15,089 bases of DNA from an uncultured Candidatus Soleaferrea sp. (GTDB lineage: Bacteria > Bacillota > Clostridia > Oscillospirales > Ruminococcaceae): NCBI GenBank assembly GCA_934527325.1, contig CAKTAG010000027.1:1-15089 (forward strand), written 5' to 3'. The notes beneath the pieces were generated by a model. It had not been told where the DNA came from, searched no databases, and saw only the letters and a list, made by a program, of their open reading frames with translations. Below are positions 1 to 5,837 of this stretch, piece after piece. A program made the position numbers and the translations under genes. Every line of letters starts with the position of its first letter. Position 1 is the stretch's first letter.

Positions 1-60
1 ACTAAACCCATTAACTCTATTAAAACTTAAAATAAAGTATTATTAAAAAAATGTAGTTTT

Positions 61-98
61 AAAAATAAAAATGTTTCGTAAGAAACATTTTTATTTTT
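61..98 (-). terminator. Intrinsic terminator after tal (symmetrical hairpin)
   Basis: A perfect 17-bp inverted repeat (61-77 with 82-98, 4-base loop GTAA) lies 30 bases beyond the tal stop codon. Its core is ATGTTTC/GAAACAT, flanked by A-runs on one side and T-runs on the other, so it reads as a hairpin with a U-rich tail on either strand. It most likely ends the leftward tsaE-tal series and could also stop transcription entering from the left. I see nothing else in bases 1-60. Confidence 0.8.
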
Positions 99-127
99 AG
101 CTTTAATAACTTTTATAATACTTTTAA

Positions 128-772
128 TTAAACATTTAATTTACTCCAATCACTTAAAAACCTACTAATACCTATTTTAGTTAATGGATGTTCCACCATC
201 TGCATTAATATTTTATAAGGAACTGTGGCAATATCTGCACCTAATTCCCCACATTTAACTACCTGTATTGGGTCCCTAATACTAGCACAAATAATTTGTG
301 TTTTTAATTTTTGGGCTAAAAACAAATTTACAATCTCTTTAATTAAAGTAATACCATCTTGCCCCACATCATTTAGCCGCCCAATAAAAGGGCTAACATA
401 TGTAGCCCCAGCCTTTGCTGCCAACAAAGCTTGCTGAGCTGAAAAAATTAATGTTACATTTGTTTTTATTCCCTTGCCTCTTAAACAACTAACCGCTTTT
501 AACCCTTCTTTACAAATAGGCACCTTTACAACTATATTTTTATGAATTTTAGAAAGTTCCACGGCTTCTTCAATCATCTTTTCACTTTCTAAAGAAATAA
601 CTTCTGCAGATATTGGCCCATCTACAATATTTGCTATTTCTGCAACAACCTGTTTAAAATCTCTACCCTCTTTAGCTATTAAAGTAGGGTTAGTTGTTAC
701 ACCATCAATTATTCCCAATTCATTGGCAATTTTTATTTCTTCAATATTAGCTGTATCTATAAATAATTTCAC
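128..772 (-). CDS. tal: Transaldolase, small FSA/TalC-like (type 3) family
   Basis: This 214-residue protein is the small single-domain (beta/alpha)8-barrel type of transaldolase. It transfers a dihydroxyacetone unit between sugar phosphates in the non-oxidative pentose phosphate pathway in the cytosol. Visible residues are Asp6 (FIDTAN), the TTNPT motif with Asn28, the Schiff-base Lys83 in VVKVP, and the TNVTLIFS strand. The family also contains fructose-6-phosphate aldolase (FSA). E. coli FSA has Gln59 and Tyr131, whereas transaldolases have Glu and Phe at those places; this protein has Glu57 (ISAEV) and Phe129 (SPFIGR), so I read it as a true transaldolase. The start is GTG (772-770), preceded by GGAGG with a 6-base spacer. 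It is the last gene of the leftward series, 39 bases after upp, and a strong hairpin follows it. Confidence 0.92.
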   Translation of the reverse strand: MKLFIDTANIEEIKIANELGIIDGVTTNPTLIAKEGRDFKQVVAEIANIVDGPISAEVISLESEKMIEEAVELSKIHKNIVVKVPICKEGLKAVSCLRGKGIKTNVTLIFSAQQALLAAKAGATYVSPFIGRLNDVGQDGITLIKEIVNLFLAQKLKTQIICASIRDPIQVVKCGELGADIATVPYKILMQMVEHPLTKIGISRFLSDWSKLNV

Positions 773-811
773 AATTAGCCTCCGTTATAACAAATAATTT
801 ACAATATTAAT

Positions 812-1462
812 TTATTTCGTTCCAAATATTCTATCCCCAGCATCTCCAAGCCCAGGTACTATATAACCATGGCTATTTAACCCCTCATCTAACGCTGCAC
901 AATATATATTTACATCTGGATGCGACTGTTGCAATAATTTTAAACCCTCTGGAGCTGCAACTATACACATAAATTTTATATTTTTTGCACCACGCTTTTT
1001 TATTTGCTCTATAGCATCTACAGCTGTACCACCTGTAGCAAGCATAGGGTCTGTAACAAAAACATCTCTTTGGCCTATATCTGAAGGTAACTTACAATAA
1101 TATTCCATCGGTTTTAAAGTTTCAGGGTCTCGATATAACCCAATATGCCCAACTTTTGCCGCAGGAATAAGTTGCAACATTCCACCTATCATACCTTCAC
1201 CTGCCCTTAAAATAGATACTATAGCAGCTTTTCTACCGGCTAATACTTTACATTTAGCAACTCCAACTGGTGTTTGAACTTCTGTACTAGTTAACTGCAT
1301 ATCCCTAGTTGCTTCAAAACACATTAACATTGCTAACTCCGAAATTAATTCTCTAAATTTTTTCGAACCAGTATCTTTATTCCTAAGCAACGAAATTTTA
1401 TGTTGTATTAAAGGGTGCTCTATCACAAACACCTTTTTATTTATAAATTCTTTTTTATTCAC
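812..1462 (-). CDS. upp: Uracil phosphoribosyltransferase
   Basis: The enzyme converts uracil and PRPP to UMP and pyrophosphate, the pyrimidine salvage step, in the cytosol. Its 216 residues are close to the usual 208-210. The PRPP-binding motif is clear at about 134-148 ([15 protein letters not shown]). The C-terminal uracil-binding segment [13 protein letters not shown] is at about 199-211, and SILRAGEGM near 83-91 is the family's other PRPP/pyrophosphate loop. The start is GTG (1462-1460), with GGAGG 7 bases upstream. It lies between rpiB (81 bases upstream) and tal. RpiB makes ribose 5-phosphate, the precursor of the PRPP used here, so the pairing makes metabolic sense. No upstream pyrimidine-type attenuator was recognised. 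Confidence 0.96.
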   Translation of the reverse strand: MNKKEFINKKVFVIEHPLIQHKISLLRNKDTGSKKFRELISELAMLMCFEATRDMQLTSTEVQTPVGVAKCKVLAGRKAAIVSILRAGEGMIGGMLQLIPAAKVGHIGLYRDPETLKPMEYYCKLPSDIGQRDVFVTDPMLATGGTAVDAIEQIKKRGAKNIKFMCIVAAPEGLKLLQQSHPDVNIYCAALDEGLNSHGYIVPGLGDAGDRIFGTK

Positions 1463-1543
1463 AAAAAAACCTCCAATAAATTTATTTTACCATCTATTAC
1501 ATATTACAATATTTTTATAATATTTACAAACCAAATTCAAAAA

Positions 1544-1969
1544 TCATATCATGTTCAACCTTTTTTCATGCCTACCACCTTCAAAAGGTGTTGTTAAAAA
1601 AATACTTATAAGCTCTTCTGCTAACCCTACCCCAACAACTCGCCCACCAAGGCACAATATATTAGCATTATTATGTAGCCGTGAAAATTTTGCACTATAA
1701 CTATCAGTTAAACAAACTGCCCTTATTCCATTCACTTTGTTAGCAGCTAACGCCATTCCTAGCCCTGTTCCACAAAACAGTAAACCAAATTTAAACTCAG
1801 AATTATTATCTGCTACAACATTTGCAACTTTTTTAGCTACTATAGGGTAATCAGATTTTTCACCATTAAAAACACCAAAATCTTTATATTTTATTTTGTT
1901 TTCATCTAAATATTTTTTTACCTCTTCTTTAAGTAAAAAACCCCCATGATCTGCACCTATTGCAACCAT
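1544..1969 (-). CDS. rpiB: Ribose-5-phosphate isomerase B
   Basis: This enzyme interconverts ribulose 5-phosphate and ribose 5-phosphate. The 141-residue protein is the usual RpiB/LacAB-fold size. Known active-site residues of the family are present: Asp7-His8 in the N-terminal GADHGG, the catalytic Cys66 in the CGTGLGMALAANK anion-hole segment, His99-Asn100 (RLHNNAN), and the phosphate-binding Arg133 and Arg137 in the C-terminal GGRHEKR. Cys66 points to RpiB rather than the galactose-6-phosphate isomerase subunits LacA/LacB, although substrate range (for example allose 6-phosphate) cannot be decided from sequence. The ATG start has a GAAGGTG binding site 5 bases upstream. With tal two genes downstream it supplies two steps of the non-oxidative pentose phosphate pathway. 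Confidence 0.94.
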   Translation of the reverse strand: MVAIGADHGGFLLKEEVKKYLDENKIKYKDFGVFNGEKSDYPIVAKKVANVVADNNSEFKFGLLFCGTGLGMALAANKVNGIRAVCLTDSYSAKFSRLHNNANILCLGGRVVGVGLAEELISIFLTTPFEGGRHEKRLNMI

Positions 1970-1996
1970 TTATTCACCTTCTTGCAAAAATAAAAT

Positions 1997-2023
1997 TAAT
2001 TAAAATATTTAATATTTTAATTA
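1997..2023 (-). terminator. AT-only inverted repeat at the tsaB end, possible weak terminator
   Basis: Two perfect 13-base arms (1997-2009 and 2011-2023) flank a single central base, and the right arm includes the tsaB stop codon. Read leftward, the hairpin is followed by ATTTTATTTTTG, a U-rich tail. The stem is entirely A-T, so it would be a weak terminator at best. It could lower expression of rpiB-upp-tal relative to tsaE-tsaB. Confidence 0.35.
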
Positions 2024-2746
2024 TTGCTCTTTAATACCCAATTGCCTTTGAGCTTGACACAACCTTAAATATGTAGGAACTATAGCCTCATTGCTAACAT
2101 ATTCTTCATCTAATGAAGCTAAAAACAAACTAGATGCTTTTTGGTATCTTAAATTTTCAGAAACAATTTTAATCATAGCATCTTCTACTTTAGAAAAGCT
2201 TTGTAAATAATTATAACATAATTGTGCCCCATCTCCAAGTAAAAAAATTTTATATCCATTATTATTTTTTAAAATGCTATTTTTATAATAGTAAATTTTT
2301 TCTTTCAATTCTTCTAAATGTATTGCACAATCCTCGCCTACTCTAGTTATTACATTATTTTCACATTTAAAAAAACCTGTATAAACTTGGTTGCATCTAG
2401 CATCCATAGTTGGAACTATAAACCCATTAAAATCTATTAAGTTGTAAGCTAATGTTTTTATAGTAGAAACCACTTTGCACGGAATATTTTTTGCTATTGC
2501 CAACCCTTTAACAGTAGCCATACCAATTCTTAACCCTGTAAAAGACCCTGGACCACCTGTAACTACAAATTGCTCTATTTCATTTATATCTGTTTTAGAA
2601 ATATTTAAACAAAAATCTAACATCGGCATTAACGTTTGGCTATGTGTAAAACCTGAATGCAAAAAATGTTCTGTTAACAATTTATTGTTATTATATATAG
2701 CAATAGAAGCAGTTTTTGCCGACGTATCAATTGCCATAGATTTCAA
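2021..2746 (-). CDS. tsaB: tRNA t6A37 biosynthesis protein TsaB
   Basis: TsaB is the inactive ASKHA-fold partner of TsaD in the complex that puts threonylcarbamoyl on A37 of ANN-decoding tRNAs. The protein opens with MKSMAIDTS, the usual start of the ATPase-like fold. It carries His35 in FTHSQTLMPM and the hallmark GGPGSFTGLRIG at about 64-75. At 241 residues it is slightly longer than the typical 230. The start is TTG at 2746-2744, which overlaps the tsaE stop (TTGA, 4 bases), so translation is probably coupled. A GGAG site sits 11 bases upstream, inside tsaE. The next ATG (2737-2735) lies 20 bases from that site and is less likely. tsaD and rimI, common neighbours, do not follow; rpiB does, after 51 bases. 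Confidence 0.93.
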   Translation of the reverse strand: MKSMAIDTSAKTASIAIYNNNKLLTEHFLHSGFTHSQTLMPMLDFCLNISKTDINEIEQFVVTGGPGSFTGLRIGMATVKGLAIAKNIPCKVVSTIKTLAYNLIDFNGFIVPTMDARCNQVYTGFFKCENNVITRVGEDCAIHLEELKEKIYYYKNSILKNNNGYKIFLLGDGAQLCYNYLQSFSKVEDAMIKIVSENLRYQKASSLFLASLDEEYVSNEAIVPTYLRLCQAQRQLGIKEQ

Positions 2747-3174
2747 AATCTATCATCTCCACGCGAAATTATTTTAAAATTACGAGAATATTCATCAACA
2801 ACACTAATGTAAATTTCAATTACATTTGGTGGCAAAAATTCAATAATATTTTCACTCCATTCAATAATTAATATATTACCAGCATCCATATAATCAAAAA
2901 AACCTATAGAATACAAATCATATTCTGTTTTTATTCTATACATATCAAAATGAAAAATTTCTGGCTTAGATTTATAATGGTTCACTAACGAAAAAGTTGG
3001 GCTAGAAACTAAATCTAAGGAACCTAAACACTTAACCAAATATCTTGTAAATGTTGTTTTACCAGCACCTAACCCTCCATTTAAAGCTATTACATCGTTA
3101 GCACCTATTTTATTTGCTATTTGTTCTGCTATTAACTCTGTACCATGCAACGACTTTGCACTATATTCAACCAT
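2743..3174 (-). CDS. tsaE: tRNA t6A37 biosynthesis ATPase TsaE
   Basis: TsaE is the small P-loop ATPase that works with TsaB and TsaD to complete or reset the t6A37 modification cycle. The 143-residue protein has the Walker A motif GGLGAGKTT at 33-41 and a switch-like SSPTFSLVNHY at 57-67. HFDMYR (76-80, with Asp77) and IIEWSE (103-108) are the other characteristic family segments. The start is ATG with an AAAGGA site upstream. It is the first gene of the leftward series, about 97 bases from a predicted transcription start, and its TGA stop overlaps the TTG start of tsaB. The small size and motifs leave little doubt about the family. Confidence 0.95.
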   Translation of the reverse strand: MVEYSAKSLHGTELIAEQIANKIGANDVIALNGGLGAGKTTFTRYLVKCLGSLDLVSSPTFSLVNHYKSKPEIFHFDMYRIKTEYDLYSIGFFDYMDAGNILIIEWSENIIEFLPPNVIEIYISVVDEYSRNFKIISRGDDRF

Positions 3175-3220
3175 AATTTATTCCTTTGTCTCTATTTACA
3201 TATTTTGGGCATTTGCTTTG

Positions 3221-3232
3221 ATTAACGTTAAT
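3221..3232. promoter_or_regulatory. Perfect 12-bp palindrome in the tsaE leader, possible operator
   Basis: ATTAACGTTAAT is a perfect palindrome about 40-50 bases downstream of the predicted tsaE transcription start and 47 bases before the tsaE start codon. Its position would suit a repressor site or a small RNA hairpin. I recognise no specific regulator, and AT-rich DNA produces such palindromes by chance, so this is tentative. Confidence 0.25.
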
Positions 3233-3277
3233 ACACCCATACAAAATTTACAAATCTTTATCACTATCTTTTAAATT

Positions 3278-3306
3278 ATTATATCAGATATAAATTTATT
3301 TGTAAA
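3278..3306 (-). promoter_or_regulatory. Predicted sigma-A promoter for tsaE-tsaB-rpiB-upp-tal
   Basis: On the minus strand TTTACA (3306-3301) is separated by exactly 17 bases from a consensus TATAAT (3283-3278). The -35 matches 5 of 6 bases. It points to tsaE and predicts a start of transcription near 3271. It is back to back with the prfA promoter, the two -35 boxes being 23 bases apart. Confidence 0.7.
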
Positions 3307-3329
3307 ACAAAATTTTCTATTTTTAACTA

Positions 3330-3358
3330 TTGAAAAACAACCTAAAATCATATATAAT
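3330..3358 (+). promoter_or_regulatory. Predicted sigma-A promoter for prfA and the sortase gene
   Basis: TTGAAA (3330-3335) and TATAAT (3353-3358) are separated by 17 bases, which is close to the full consensus. Transcription would start near 3365, about 37 bases before the prfA start codon. The AAGGAAGGTG ribosome binding site lies in between. Confidence 0.78.
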
Positions 3359-3401
3359 ATATAGGTCAAATAATCAATAAAAGGAAGGTGTTTTCATACA
3401 T

Positions 3402-4472
3402 ATGTTCGATAAACTTAAATCTGTTGATGATAGATACAAAGAAATAAATGAGGAATTAATTAACCCTTCCACTATATGTGATAACCAGAAATATACCAAA
3501 CTTATGAAAGAAGCTAAAAAATTATCTCCTATAGTAGAAAAATACAGAGAGTACTGTTCTACCAAAAGTGAATTAGATGAAGCAAAAGAAATTTTAAACG
3601 ACCATGAATCAGATAAAGAACTTAAAGAAATAGCCCAAGAACAGTTTGATGCAAGTAAAACTAAAATAGATAAAATTTCTGAGGAATTAAAAGTTCTTTT
3701 ATTGCCGCAAGATGCAAATGATGACAAAAACGTTATTGTAGAAATTAGAGGTGGCGCTGGCGGCGATGAAGCTGCCCTTTTTGCTAATTCGTTATACAGA
3801 ATGTACACTATGTACGCTGAAGCTAAACGGTGGAAAACTGAAATATTATCATCTAACATAACAGAACTTGGCGGAATAAAAGAAATTAGTTTTTTAATAG
3901 AAGGAACTGGCGCTTATTCAAAACTTAAATTTGAAAGTGGTGTTCACAGAGTTCAACGTGTACCAGAAACAGAAACATCCGGTAGAATACATACTTCTAC
4001 TGTAACAGTAGCTGTTTTACCAGAAGTTGAAGATGTTGAAGTAGATATTAACCCAAACGACCTACAAATAGATACTTTTAGAGCCAGTGGCGCAGGTGGG
4101 CAACATATAAACAAAACAGAATCTGCTATTAGAATTACCCATATTCCTTCTGGAACAGTTGTTGAATGCCAAGATGAGCGTAGCCAACACAAAAATAAAG
4201 ATAAGGCTATGAAAATACTTAGGTCTAAAATATATGAAAAAAAATTAGAAGAACAAAATAAAAAAATAGCTTCTGAAAGAAAGTTACAAGTTGGTACAGG
4301 TGATCGTTCTGAAAGAATACGAACTTACAACTTCCCTCAAGGCAGAGTTACAGACCACCGCATTGGTTTAACACTATATAAAATTGATAATATAATGAAC
4401 GGTGATTTAGATGAATTACTAGATTCTTTAATAACGTTCGACAGAGCCGAAAAATTAAAAGGTACAAATTAA
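3402..4472 (+). CDS. prfA: Peptide chain release factor 1
   Basis: RF1 reads UAA and UAG stop codons in the ribosomal A site and triggers hydrolysis of peptidyl-tRNA. The 356-residue length matches the family (about 355-360). The catalytic GGQ is at 232-234 within [15 protein letters not shown]. The stop-codon recognition tripeptide, in the PxT position of class RF1, is Pro188-Glu189-Thr190 in [16 protein letters not shown]. This sets it apart from RF2, which has SPF there and a different start. [13 protein letters not shown] at about 116-128 is the usual domain 2 entry. The ATG start has AAGGAAGGTG 11 bases upstream, a little long, but MFDKL matches the usual RF1 beginning. The methyltransferase gene prmC, a frequent partner, is absent; the sortase gene follows after 27 bases. 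Confidence 0.97.
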   Translation: MFDKLKSVDDRYKEINEELINPSTICDNQKYTKLMKEAKKLSPIVEKYREYCSTKSELDEAKEILNDHESDKELKEIAQEQFDASKTKIDKISEELKVLLLPQDANDDKNVIVEIRGGAGGDEAALFANSLYRMYTMYAEAKRWKTEILSSNITELGGIKEISFLIEGTGAYSKLKFESGVHRVQRVPETETSGRIHTSTVTVAVLPEVEDVEVDINPNDLQIDTFRASGAGGQHINKTESAIRITHIPSGTVVECQDERSQHKNKDKAMKILRSKIYEKKLEEQNKKIASERKLQVGTGDRSERIRTYNFPQGRVTDHRIGLTLYKIDNIMNGDLDELLDSLITFDRAEKLKGTN

Positions 4473-4499
4473 AAAACAATATAAGGAGTTTGTAGTTAA

Positions 4500-5456
4500 A
4501 TGTTAAAAAATACATTAATTAAATTATTAACAATTACACTTTTAACAACTAGTTTAACTTTACCTGGTTGTAAAAAAAATAAAGATAAAGAAACCCTTGT
4601 TTCATCTGAAATAAAAATAGAAGATAAAGCAACAGCAGAAGAAGATAAAGAAATAAAAGATGAAATTGCAAACCATAATTTTAAAGAAAAATTTGAAAAA
4701 GCAAAAAAACAAAATTCTGATACTGTGACTTGGATATATATACCAAATACAACTATAGATTCGCCTGTTGTCCAAGATTTACAAAATCGAGGCACTAGCA
4801 ACGAAGAGTACTATATACATAGAGATTTTAATGGAAATAGAGTTGCTGTTGGTAGAGAAAGTGCTATTATGAGTGTAAAAAGCAATGTGCTATCACCATT
4901 ACAAAAAATTTCAAAAAACATTATTATTTCTGGCCACAATGTTGATTTGCAAGATAACCCTAACGGAAAAATGTTTGCCCCTTTAGGCCATTTTAAAAAT
5001 TTAGAATTTTCGAAAAAAACACCATATATATTTTTAACAACCGAAGATGGTGATTTAGTTTACCAAGTTTTTGCAAGCTACTACGCCGAAGAAAGAGCAC
5101 CGTTCCCTTTACCTATAAATACTGAAAAAGAAATGTCTAATATGATTGCTGACGCTAAAGAAAGATCTAATTTTATTTACCCAGATGTTAAAGTTACACC
5201 AAAAGATAAAATTTTAACTCTATATACCTGCACATACCATTTTGGAACATACAAAACTTTAGCATACTATAGAATGAAATATGTTGTTCAAGCAGTATTA
5301 TTACCTGAAAATCATAAATTAGCAAAATATGCAAATGTTACAATAAATCCTCACCCTAAAAAAATTAATTTTTCTTATTGTGCAAAATGTGGCAGAGATA
5401 TGACTATAGAAAAATGTTCTGCTAATGGTGGTTTATGTGATAAATGTAAAAAATAA
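4500..5456 (+). CDS. Class B sortase, lipoprotein-anchored, with C-terminal cysteine-rich tail
   Basis: Sortases are surface transpeptidases that cleave sorting signals and attach proteins to the cell wall or to each other. The 318-residue protein has the catalytic triad in class B arrangement: His146 in IISGHNVD, Cys244 in LTLYTC, and Arg258 in YYRMKYVVQ. The N-terminus is a lipoprotein-type signal: charged start, hydrophobic stretch at about 6-20, then LPGC with the lipid-accepting Cys24. A charged linker follows at about 25-70. Most sortases instead have an uncleaved membrane helix. After the catalytic domain comes a short region with Cys294, 297, 306, 313 and 316 in a CxxC...C...CxxC pattern, like a zinc ribbon. 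An AAGGAG site 11 bases upstream and an in-frame stop directly before the ATG fix the start. It follows prfA by 27 bases, probably in one transcript. No LPxTG or NPxTN substrate is encoded in the window, so its substrate is unknown. Confidence 0.88.
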   Translation: MLKNTLIKLLTITLLTTSLTLPGCKKNKDKETLVSSEIKIEDKATAEEDKEIKDEIANHNFKEKFEKAKKQNSDTVTWIYIPNTTIDSPVVQDLQNRGTSNEEYYIHRDFNGNRVAVGRESAIMSVKSNVLSPLQKISKNIIISGHNVDLQDNPNGKMFAPLGHFKNLEFSKKTPYIFLTTEDGDLVYQVFASYYAEERAPFPLPINTEKEMSNMIADAKERSNFIYPDVKVTPKDKILTLYTCTYHFGTYKTLAYYRMKYVVQAVLLPENHKLAKYANVTINPHPKKINFSYCAKCGRDMTIEKCSANGGLCDKCKK

Positions 5457-5487
5457 TTAACATACTTTATTTACAACCTTATTAAAC

Positions 5488-5531
5488 CGTGCGTATACAA
5501 ATTCAGTATACGTGCGTTTTTTTATTTTTTT
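5488..5531 (+). terminator. Intrinsic terminator after the sortase gene
   Basis: An 11-bp stem (5488-5498 with 5506-5516, two G-U pairs), CGTGCGTATAC with GTATACGTGCG, encloses a 7-base loop. It is followed by seven T, one A and seven more T. It lies 31 bases past the sortase stop codon and should end the prfA-sortase transcript. Confidence 0.88.
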
Positions 5532-5682
5532 ATGCATTAACCCAGAACAAATTATATAGCTAAACAATAAAAGGTTCTATTCTTACTTATCAAGTTCTAC
5601 TACATAAACCAGTAAAGTTACTTCAACAATTAAAAAGTACGCATCAACCACCAATAATTTTTAAAGATTGATTTAACACAAT

Positions 5683-5704
5683 AAAAAAGAGATTACAACT
5701 CTTT
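5683..5704 (-). terminator. Candidate terminator of the rpoB-rpoC transcript
   Basis: Read leftward, AAAGAG (5704-5699), a 7-base loop and CTCTTT (5691-5686) form a short hairpin followed by TTT and then ATTG. The 3' arm is also part of the longer 13-base inverted repeat ending at 5790, so the two folds exclude each other. It lies about 134 bases beyond the rpoC stop codon. The stem is short, so confidence is moderate. Confidence 0.5.
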
Positions 5705-5790
5705 ATTAACATACACTAACCTCTCTTAAATTCTTTATTTCTGATTTAAATTTTATAGGTCAGTTATTTTAAAGTAATAATCTCTTTTTT
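5683..5790. repeat. Nested inverted-repeat element next to the rpoC end
   Basis: Perfect 13-base arms AAAAAAGAGATTA (5683-5695) and TAATCTCTTTTTT (5778-5790) enclose a second pair, ACTAACCT (5715-5722) and AGGTCAGT (5757-5764), which matches with one G-U pair. Together they could fold the whole 108-base stretch into one long interrupted stem. In either direction the distal arm ends in a T-run, so it could serve as a bidirectional terminator or 3' protective structure. It also looks like a very small terminal-inverted-repeat element, but I see no clear target duplication around it. Confidence 0.5.
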
Positions 5791-5837
5791 TTATAGCAAA
5801 TTTTATTTATCAATAAGAACAACTATCTATTATTAAA

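Larger units (their letters stand above)
5532..5837. other. Gene-free region between convergent sortase and rpoC genes
   Basis: About 300 bases without a recognisable gene on either strand. The left part (5532-5680) shows no motif I can name. The right part holds nested inverted repeats, listed separately, and the end of the rpoC transcript. Confidence 0.6.

Noticed and set aside
1463..1543. Separate upp promoter TTGGTT-17-TATTGT between rpiB and upp
   Set aside because: Both boxes are weak, and such matches are expected by chance in DNA this AT-rich.
3374..3859. 161-codon open frame on the minus strand opposite prfA
   Set aside because: It is the complement of a well-conserved gene, is low-complexity Ser/Leu-rich, and would read across the prfA promoter region.
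5683..5790. Miniature inverted-repeat transposable element
   Set aside because: The arms are short and AT-rich, no flanking target duplication is evident, and no second copy is present in the window, so I list it only as a repeat.
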